This document shows positions 56,813-64,000 of a DNA stretch of 64,000 bases, piece by piece (within the stretch, counting starts at the first letter, position 1; each line of letters starts with the position of its first letter). A program made the translations under genes and the position numbers. The DNA lies in assembly GCA_021234155.1 (NCBI GenBank), contig JAJEKV010000002.1, positions 10,047,031-10,111,030 on the forward strand, written 5' to 3'. The DNA comes from Isoetes taiwanensis. Its lineage: Eukaryota > Streptophyta > Lycopodiopsida > Isoetales > Isoetaceae. The notes beneath the pieces are model-generated. The model searched no databases, was not told the DNA's origin, and was given only the letters and a program-made list of their open reading frames with translations.

Positions 56813-59220
56813 TCAAATGATGTGTGGATAAGGATCCAACCCGACTTCGGGGAATATGCTCAGGTCTTCAATCGCAAAAAAGGAGGTCTAAAAAATAAGA
56901 ACTTAGACCTCGACATGTTGCGCCTTGCAGGCTCAAAAAGTGTCGACATCTGGGCGGATGGCAGTTTATATCCATTGGATCCGTTGAGTGGTAAGAAACC
57001 GTCATTTCGGGACGTTTCAAGTTTAGTCCGATTTTGTGGTGACGGTAACTCTGGCCTCTTGGGATATTGTGAGAGATTGAGAGGATGAAGGCATTCGGAA
57101 TCGAATGCGCCTTGAGATGAGCTGCTTCCGATTGTCACAAGAGAATTATAACTAAACCAGCAGACTCTTTTTCTCTCGGCTTCATTACTCCAATCGATGA
57201 AGGAAAGGAATGACGGCTTGGGGAGGGAAACTTCTTTGAGATACGAAGTGGACAAGTCCAAATTGGTGATAGGGCAGCTGCAAGAAAAGATCCAAGAGCT
57301 CGAAAGAGCAAACTTTGGGCTTCAATGTAGGTTAAAGAATTTGAAAAAAACCCCTTGGCTTAAGAGAAAGGAAGAAGCATTATCGGCCGTCGATAGAGGA
57401 ACCGGGTTTGGATCGGTGCATTCAGGGCGCGAGGGGTCGCGGCCACAAGGTCCGTTTACAACACTAGCAAAGGCAGGTTAAGATCCGGGAAACTAGAAGC
57501 AATCTTGGTTACGTGGTGAAGAACCTAGCGACGAGAGATAGATAGTGGACATGATTTGTCAGCCCTACAACTCTCCTCTCAAGAAGATGGTATTGGAAAT
57601 GGTACTAGGGAGATCTACAAGAAGTTAGAAGGCGGATGTATGTGAGACTGCTTGTGATGATGTAGGCATCGAGGCTTTGGTTACTGCTTCTCTATTCAAG
57701 CCATTCCACGGCGTTGAAAAGAATGGGCACAAAAAAGTATTAAACCACGTCCACAAATTGTCGAGAATACAAGGGTTACTAGGACAAAGATGGTGTATGC
57801 CATATTAGGAGATGCACCACGTTGAATGTCTTGGTCCCGCCATAGCCATAAAAAGATAAGAATGGCAAGGATTGTTGTGATATAGTTGGAATGAATGAAC
57901 GAATAATCTTTGGGTTGACCTGGTTACTCTCTTACAATTCCTTGTTAAATATTATGACTTAACAAATTCGCGAGAAACTAATGGTGAGATTGAAGTTTGC
58001 ATAAAATTGGATGAAATGGAACCCGACCAAGTTTGAGAAGTATGAGAGGGTATCCGTTGTCATCATGAATAGAGCAATTGAGAATGCAATTGCACATGCT
58101 AAATCAAAGAGCAACAAGAATAACAAAAAAGATGTAGAGGTGATGGACGAGGAGAAGAAGCGTCTTGCGGAAAAATGGTTCTCATGTCAATCAAGATGAC
58201 ACCTGGTGGTTAGGTCTCTTTAAAGTTGAGAAAGAAACCCACGAGGTATTGAAATGGGTGTTCAATCAAACCGACATCCCAGTCTAATATCTAGATTCGA
58301 GGGAGGGGAAAATTGCAAGTAGATCACTATGGATCTTACAAAGTAATTTTTCACTTGGCGTCTGATTTAAAAACGAGAAAGCAATGTACAACATAAGCGG
58401 AGGAGGACAAGGAACATGCAAAAGTTATGCATCTTTGCAATCATGCAAAGGAAGTCAAGTACTTGGGAAGACTGTTTCAACCTTGTCCCTTAACCAAGCA
58501 AATGCTCCTAATAGAGGAGAAGAAGATCCCAACTTCCATGGCATTTTCCCATTCCATTAGAGAGAGTTCATATCTGCACTTTGCACGGCTTTGTGAGAAT
58601 CATCGACAAGATGATATTTTGAGCTGCAGATTCGTGTGGAACATTTTGGATAAGAAGAGAAGGAGGAAGGAATTCGTAGAGTTTGAACATGTTCTCGAAG
58701 CGGGTTTGCATGGTGGCAATGTAAGATTAGAGCTCGATGAGAAATGGGCAGAAGAACAAGTGTGCCTCGTAAGGTGTCAATTGGAGGGGTGAAAAGCTCG
58801 GCCTTCATAAAGAATCATAGAGAGGCTCACGAACGGAAACCGATGGGAAAAAGGTCTATGAATTTGGAAAATTGCTGGTTGATCACGAGCAGGACCCATG
58901 ATGGCGTTCGTTCGGCATTGAAAAAAAAGCATGGGATGCATTGTCCTAATTGTTCCCATACATTCGCAGAATGGACCTCACAAGAGAAGATGCTAAATGT
59001 TCGTGCAAGCCGAATAACAAATTTATTAAAGCTTTCATAGGCGTACGGGAGAGAGTGAAGTCACGACTACTTGCACATCTTTTGGGCTCATGCACCTTGG
59101 TTTTAGGAAGTATGGAAGCCTAGCGATTGGAGTGCACAAGGCATGGAGAAGTCGCATAAACAAGCTAAAATAGCCTTTTCATCGTAACACTCAAAGAGGG
59201 GGTGGAAATGTGGGAACCAA
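56740..59220 (+). pseudogene. Long decayed ORF of unknown, probably mobile-element, origin
   Basis: Protein-like stretches follow one another in shifting plus frames: VDIWADGSLYPLDPLSGKKP (about 56950); a Leu-rich coiled coil KLVIGQLQEKIQELERANFG (57250-57325); ALVTASLFKPFHGVEKNGHK (about 57680); LWVDLVTLLQFLVKYYDLTN (57910-57970); DDTWWLGLFKVEKETHEVLK (58195-58255); YLGRLFQPCPLTKQMLL (about 58450); HGMHCPNCSHTFAEW with a C-x2-C pair (58930-58975); LHIFWAHAPWF (59070-59102); DWSAQGMEKSHKQAK (59127-59170); DDEWFYRRAMA (59231-59263). The ending looks like the acidic motif (Q-G-x-E-K) near the end of some DNA-transposon proteins, but I cannot name a family. Many stops and indels; no intact gene. 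Confidence 0.5.
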
Positions 59221-59444
59221 CCCTCTAAGACAGATGACGAGTGGTTTTATAGAAGGGCGATGGCTAAATCACGACAAGAAGGTCGCTTTTAGGAGCAACC
59301 TTAAGTCGTAAAACACCATTGGCATAATCTCAAGAGAAAACGGAAAGTTGCTTGGCAAAATTCTAGGGCCCCACTAGCATCGCAACAAAGGGAGATCTAA
59401 GAGACAAAGAATCGGTAAAGTATACTTGTAATGTGTAGCATGTT

Positions 59445-59509
59445 CACACGACGCCAAGTACTTGCCTCCAACCTTGTTTGCACAACCGTAGCTTCGGGGT
59501 CGTGTGATC
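59445..59509. repeat. Inverted-end module 1 (CACACGAC...GTCGTGTG)
   Basis: CACACGACG (59445) and GTCGTGTG (59499-59506) face each other 62 bp end to end, just after the decayed ORF and before the minus-strand units. Confidence 0.65.
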
Positions 59510-59560
59510 TTATTTGTATCATCTGGCCAGCGAACAAAGGGAGTTCGCTATTGCTTGCAT

Positions 59561-60253
59561 TTATGTGGCTTCGCGTGGGTGAAGCTTTACATGATAATAA
59601 TAAAAAGGGTTACTTTTGATTAAAGTTGTGAAAGATGTTACATTGAAAAACAAACTCATTGTTGCTCCAAAGGCGAGCTCTTCTTCATTATCTTCATCAT
59701 CATCATCAGCTCGCGTCCTCGCCTTCGCGTCTTCATCTCTTCCCTCAAAGCGAGCAATCACCCTATCCAAACGTTCCTCCAATGCCCACCATCTCTTTGT
59801 ACATGTCCCGCCCCTGTCCCAATAGCACAACGTGTTCTTACTGCTGAATTAGCATCCTCGTTGCCGTCATAACCACCTTCCGTGCGGTTGTTGGGGCATG
59901 TCATCCTGCCCGCCTTCTATTCAACCAGCCTGACGGCCTCTCCCGGCTCTGAAGCATGAGAAGGTTGAATTCATTCTCTTCTTCTTCTGGCTGAATTGTA
60001 ACGGCGTTTTCCTTTAGAAGATCATCTTGCTCCTTCAACCTCTTCATTAGAACACCCAACACTATGTCGGAAGGGAGTTCTATCCTCTTCGCGTTTTCCC
60101 TTATCAAAGGGTTGAGGATGTGGAGGCCATAGATGACAAATGGGAGGGACGTTAAGAATCTAACCCCATGGAAGAATGGGAGGGGCGTTAAGAATGGGAG
60201 GAGCAAAGAATCTAACCGCCGGAAGGAGCACAATGCAAGGACGCCAATTTATA
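59561..60253 (-). CDS. Tandem small unit 1 (TATA, MAS start, charged coiled coil)
   Basis: Minus-strand TATAAATT at 60246-60253. An ATG-GCC-TCC start lies at 60130, 116 bp downstream. A short MAS frame stops soon after. A second frame (59901-60100) reads SDIVLGVLMKRLKEQDDLLK, and 59561-59830 reads LEERLDRVIARFEGRDEDAK, then an Asp/Glu run. Both look like amphipathic helices. The pieces are in different frames, so introns or frameshifts must intervene. Family unknown. Confidence 0.35.
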
Positions 60254-60590
60254 CATATTAGCTTGAACATATTAAACACACTCGGTACATTTATGTCGCA
60301 CGTGTCGAAATGGATTCTCGCCGGTTGTCCGCTAGAACACATTAATGGTACCGTCTCCTGAACACATTAATAACTATTCTAACTACACTTGTATATCACA
60401 CCATCGCGAAATCGCACGAGCTTTAAAACCCTATGAAGGGTTTCGTCAGGTGATTTGTCTTGTCATTCTCTCTACCACGGATATTGAAAATTAAAAATAG
60501 GAAACGTAATATTAAGACATTTGTCAAAAACTTTTCCCATTGAGAACAAAACCATTACAAACATTAAAAAAGCGGCCCCTCTAGGAGGAG
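60254..60590. other. Spacer between units 1 and 2
   Basis: No coding frame. It contains cgcacgtgtcg (60298) and cgcgaaatcgcacgagc (60404), possible decayed forms of the CACACGACGCGAAATCC module. Confidence 0.3.
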
Positions 60591-61101
60591 CCCGATGCCT
60601 ATGATCGCCGGACGAAGCTCTTCACGGAGGGCGTGATAATTTTTTTTCTCCTCCTCCAACATGATTGCCCCGCCCAACCACGTTCTCATATTCGCAACCT
60701 TATCTTCCCGCTCATCGAGTTGGGCTCGGGCAGCCTCCCCGCTCGATTAGGCCCTAAGCCTCTCTTGAGGTTATATCTCATGGCGCAATTGGCGGTCTAA
60801 GGCAGCCACGATTATGTGACTAAAATCACCTCCCGTAGAAGGCGGCCTTTTCTCTGCGCGAACCAGCTTGGCGGCGTCTTCATCATTCTTTTTCTTTTAG
60901 AAGGCGGATCCGTTCCTCCGCCAAAGACGAATGTTACTCAATTTCCTTGACCAAAACTTGAGACAAGATCTCTCATAGGGATGGAACCCCAGAGCCGAGG
61001 CCATTGAAGTGATGGGAGACCGAGAGATGGCTGAGGGCGGATGTGGTAGAACAGAGATGGCCCGGATAGGAGAAGACAAAGGCCTCCGGCGCTTTTATAT
61101 A
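60591..61101 (-). CDS. Tandem small unit 2
   Basis: TATATAAAAG (minus, 61092-61101) precedes an ATG-GCC-TCG start at 61004 (88 bp). The frame MASALGFHPYERSCLKFWSR continues to a stop at 60897 (35 residues). Downstream, to about 60600, a shifted frame (NDEDAAKLVRAEK) keeps the acidic, helical character seen in unit 1. Family unknown. Confidence 0.35.
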
Positions 61102-61442
61102 GAAACTAGAGATACGTTGGAATCTACGGTTGCAAACCGATAAAGTTGTGTAATAATCCCTCGAGGCTAAATTATAGCATGCACTTAGGCAACGGTAGCC
61201 TATGTTCGCATCATGGGATCCGCTATATCCTAGCCAGCCGTCTTGTATGCGAGCATAAAAAGACAAAGTGTTATTGTGGCAGCATGCCACGCCCTTGGCA
61301 TGACGTATGTGAATAGACGTTGTCATCCACATGCAAATTCGCATTTACACCGCAAGTTATCACATAATCTAGCTAGTTACATATACTTTTCCATTAATAA
61401 ATTAGGAATTTATACATACAACGAGGTGTCGTTGTGGAGAAT

Positions 61443-61506
61443 CATACGACGCGAAATCCATTGATTGCTACCTAATTGCAAGAATGGCATTTCGCGGCCG
61501 CGTGTG
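61443..61506. repeat. Inverted-end module 2
   Basis: CATACGACGCGAAATCC (61443) faces GGCCGCGTGTGATCG (61496-61510). The interior 'attgattgctacctaatt' is shared with module 4 (62301). Confidence 0.75.
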
Positions 61507-61559
61507 ATCGTTTTAATAAAACAAAACAAGAGAACAGATAGAAGCAAGAAAGCGAGCAA

Positions 61560-62044
61560 ATTTTTCTTTGAAACAAAAATATATATACAATGGCTAATGG
61601 ATCTTCATGATCCTCAGAAATAAAAAAAGCGTTCTCATCCTCCGCGGCTTCGAAGCTTCTTCTCCATATCTTCTAAGCGCTGAAACATTGTGTCTTGAAA
61701 AAGCGCCTCGACCCTCTGACTATTGGCGCTCGGTTTAGTTAATGTTCCGCGCCGAGCTCAAGGTCTAGCTCATGCGGTAGCCCCCTCGTGATTAATTCTA
61801 ACGTCGCCGCCTCCATCTTCGGCGGCCACGAGGCAGGCTGTTAAATGCGTGAACCTCGCTGAATCTCTTCATCACCACGGCAAAGGGGTGATGTCCGCGA
61901 AGGCGATAAGGCGGCCGCCACTGGAGGAGGATGAAGATGCCATCGGAGGAGAGAGAGAGAGGAAGGCGGAGCGGGAAGATGGCGAAGGCGGAAAGCGGAA
62001 GAGGATCGGAGGTCGAAGGCAAGATAGAAGGTCTTCTATTTATA
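61560..62044 (-). CDS. Tandem small unit 3
   Basis: TATAAATAG (minus, 62036-62044) precedes an ATG-GCA-TCT start at 61943 (93 bp): MASSSSSSGGRLIAFADITP, stop at 61872, 23 residues. Near the 3' end another frame reads FQRLEDMEKKLRSRGG and a stop (about 61640-61690), again a short charged helix. Homologous to unit 4 in promoter, start and 3' end. Confidence 0.4.
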
Positions 62045-62069
62045 ATGAGGATTTCGTGGTAGCTTAAGT

Positions 62070-62132
62070 CACACGACGGAAGGATGCGTCAGGGTCAGGG
62101 AAAATGGACCGTTACTTTACCGGCGTCGTGTG
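62070..62132. repeat. Inverted-end module 3 (unit 3 promoter side)
   Basis: CACACGACG (62070) faces CGTCGTGTG (62124-62132): nine perfect bases, 63 bp end to end. It starts 26 bp upstream of unit 3's TATA box. Confidence 0.8.
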
Positions 62133-62300
62133 AGGAAAAAGGACCATTACTTCTTCCTAACGCCTTTTCTTCCAGAAAGCTCAGTGTGATAATTTTTATT
62201 GATAATTTCGGTGATACAATCTATACATAAGTAATTTTCTTGCGATACATAACTAAAGATAGAACTTCTCATTGAAGCAAAATAGAATCGGCATGGAGAT

Positions 62301-62364
62301 CACACGACGCGAAATCCATTGATTGCTACCTAATTACAAGCAAAACATTTCAAGGCCGGTGATA
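62301..62364. repeat. Inverted-end module 4 (unit 4 3' side)
   Basis: CACACGACGCGAAATCCATT (62301) is identical to module 2's start apart from one base. The facing half (ggccggtgatattttaataaa) lacks the CGTGT core, apparently by deletion. Confidence 0.7.
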
Positions 62365-62399
62365 TTTTAATAAAAGCAAACATACATTGGAACAAATGT

Positions 62400-62972
62400 G
62401 GATAGATAGAAGCAAAAATAGAGAAAACTTTCTTTGAAGCAAAAAATAGATAGATACAACGGCTAGGGATCTTCATGATCCTCTAGCTGATTTTCATGTC
62501 CTCACCGAAATTTGGCTTACGTGGGCTGCCGCGTTCTCATCCTCCATGGCTTCGGGCTTCTTCTCCATTATCTTCTAAGGCCTGCGAAATCATGGCGGGT
62601 TTCAAGCTACTAAAGCCTGCGGCTCAAATTAAGCCTCTTGGTACATGGCGAGTGTTTCCCGCGAGCTCAGCGTCTGCGGCAAAGATTCCCTGGCGGCTCC
62701 CTCGTGAAGGCTAATCACGTGACCGCCTCATTGTTCTCGGCAGCACGAGGCAGTTTATTTTCATCATGGGATCTCCTTGAATCTCTTCATCATCTGCCAA
62801 AGGTGTATACACGAACGACTTCTGGTGGGGAGTGCTATCTTGAAAAGTGTAAACTTACTAGAAAAGATGATGATGCCATCGAAGATGTGAAGGAAGGTGG
62901 ACGCCAGGAAGTAGAAGATGAGCAGAAAGGCGGGCGTCCGAGGTCGGCGTGGACATGGGTCTTCTATTTATA
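62400..62972 (-). CDS. Tandem small unit 4
   Basis: TATAAATAGAAGACC (minus, 62964-62972 core) precedes an ATG-GCA-TCA start at 62879 (85 bp): MASSSFL followed by CTAGTAAGT, a consensus splice donor. The 3' part is clearly homologous to unit 3 (cttcatgatcctc, cgttctcatcctcc.tggcttcg), with frame-breaking indels. No known domain. Confidence 0.4.
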
Positions 62973-63060
62973 ACATGTCACGAGTTGCTTCTCATGGTGT
63001 GAGAATAAAATAAATTAATTGTCTTTTTCCAATAATATTTCATTTTCTTGAGATAGATAT

Positions 63061-63120
63061 CACACGACGAAAACCTAGATATGACAGTAAAATGGACTGA
63101 TATATTTCTCTCATGTGATG
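63061..63120. repeat. Inverted-end module 5 (unit 4 promoter side)
   Basis: CACACGACG (63061) with a decayed facing half (catgtgatg, 63112-63120). It shares 'aaaatgga' with module 3 and lies about 90 bp upstream of unit 4's TATA box. Confidence 0.55.
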
Positions 63121-63435
63121 TGAATAAATACAAATAAAATAATTTTTATTAGGAATTTTAAAGGACAATACGTACATAAATAATTTTACCGACACAAGTT
63201 GGAAAACATATAACTTCCAATTTCTCAAGCTTCGTCGTCAATTTCGTGCTCTTTCAATCCCCCGCGCCAGACCGATCCAACAAGGCAATGGCTTCCATGT
63301 TATCATTGACTTCCAACCTTGGGTGAGTCAAGCCCGGCTGACTAAAAATTTAACATATTGCTGCAAAGCCCACAGGACCGGCTTGGTCAAAAATATTGTA
63401 ACACAACATCCCTACCGAATTGCTATCACCCACTT
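63121..63435. other. Spacer between units 4 and 5
   Basis: No coding signal recognised. Confidence 0.3.
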
Positions 63436-64000
63436 TCAGTGTTTGATGCCAATTGGGAATGGTTCTCGAACATGCATAATGCGGATGTAATAGACAAACT
63501 CTCTGCACCTTTTGGACTGAAAGTTACTGAAGACGATTATCTCCCCATTAACGAATCTTGAGATATATCGTAACAATGTAGAGTCCTTCAATCTTTCCGG
63601 CCCCCGCGTGCATGTCGGCAAGAAAAATCATCTACTTCCACAAATAAGAACCCTCAAGATTATCTTCTTCACATTTATCCTCATCTATCGGGCTTATCTT
63701 TACGTGATTGATCAAGGGCCTCGCCAAACCTGTAGATCCTGTTGGCAGCTTTTGCACCGAGACGTGGAATTCTTCTTCCGTTGGTAGATCGCCTCATCTT
63801 GAGCAAATCGAGACTCCAGCCTCTCATAGGCTTCTTTAAGCTTTTATAGCATTGCCGGTATAATTAGACACTTCAAACATCTCTTTGTCCAAATCCTTCA
63901 AAATCTAGGCCTAAGTTTACCCATTCGCCAAGGTCATAAGCTCGTCTTCCTAGCACACATTCGTAACAAAGGCGGGTTCCTCAAGATATCCTTAGCAATA
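63436..64000 (-). pseudogene. Partial tandem small unit 5 (runs off the window)
   Basis: A minus-strand frame near 63770-63850 reads YERLESRFAQDEAIYQRKKN, the same L-E-x-R-L-type helix as units 1 and 3. A 61-codon frame follows (63436-63621). The promoter and start would lie beyond 64000. Frames are broken. Confidence 0.3.

Overview
The window is repeat-rich nuclear DNA of a land plant, most likely a large-genome seed-free vascular plant such as a fern (lineage is inference). Seen directly: a spliced PHR/APL-like MYB-CC transcription factor gene with GT-AG introns, a PPR pseudogene, fragments of Ty3 chromovirus, Ty1/copia, LINE and DIRS-like retroelements, and a large cluster of Helitron-like elements. 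Almost all other coding capacity is broken transposon protein. I cannot name the species.

Layout. 0-6 kb: a GGCATG/CCTAGG minisatellite, anonymous spacer, one possible first exon (4216-4291) and small tandem repeats. 6-8.6 kb: a 5'-truncated LINE ending in an (ATTCT)n tail lies against a decayed chromovirus pol (integrase plus chromodomain). 8.6-16.7 kb: AT-rich non-coding DNA, a three-copy tandem repeat, a Helitron 3' end (13600) and a probable Ty3/gypsy polypurine tract plus LTR (14.03-15.5 kb). 16754-17810: a 1057-bp MITE with a TTA duplication. 18-23.9 kb: three more LINE 3' ends and a decayed LINE ORF1-like region, all minus strand.

23.9-37.7 kb: the most striking region. Six Helitron-like modules carry a G-box, a reversed tRNA-like A/B-box pair and arrays of TTCTAGAA in perfect heat-shock-element geometry. 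They continue into 110-bp tandem repeats that carry a second HSE form. Three pure GA tracts sit just before module starts. A 3.1-kb Helitron (34596-37722) closes the cluster.

38.4-39.2 kb: a DIRS-type reverse transcriptase/RNase H remnant. 41.2-44.4 kb (minus): the MYB-CC gene, five coding exons, the only convincing host gene. 47.3-48.1 kb: PPR pseudogene. 48.9-54.2 kb: LINE, Ty3 and copia debris. 54.2-56.8 kb: a ~0.6-kb direct repeat, each copy with a TATA box. 56.8-59.3 kb: a decayed plus-strand ORF of unknown type with a CPNC zinc pair and a Q-G-M-E-K motif. 59.5-64 kb: a minus-strand tandem series of small units, four of which share a TATA box 85-116 bp before an ATG-GCN-TCN start. Inverted CACACGACG/CGTCGTGTG modules of about 63 bp recur at the unit borders. 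The 56.8-64 kb block and the HSE-loaded Helitron cluster are the best candidates for something undescribed.
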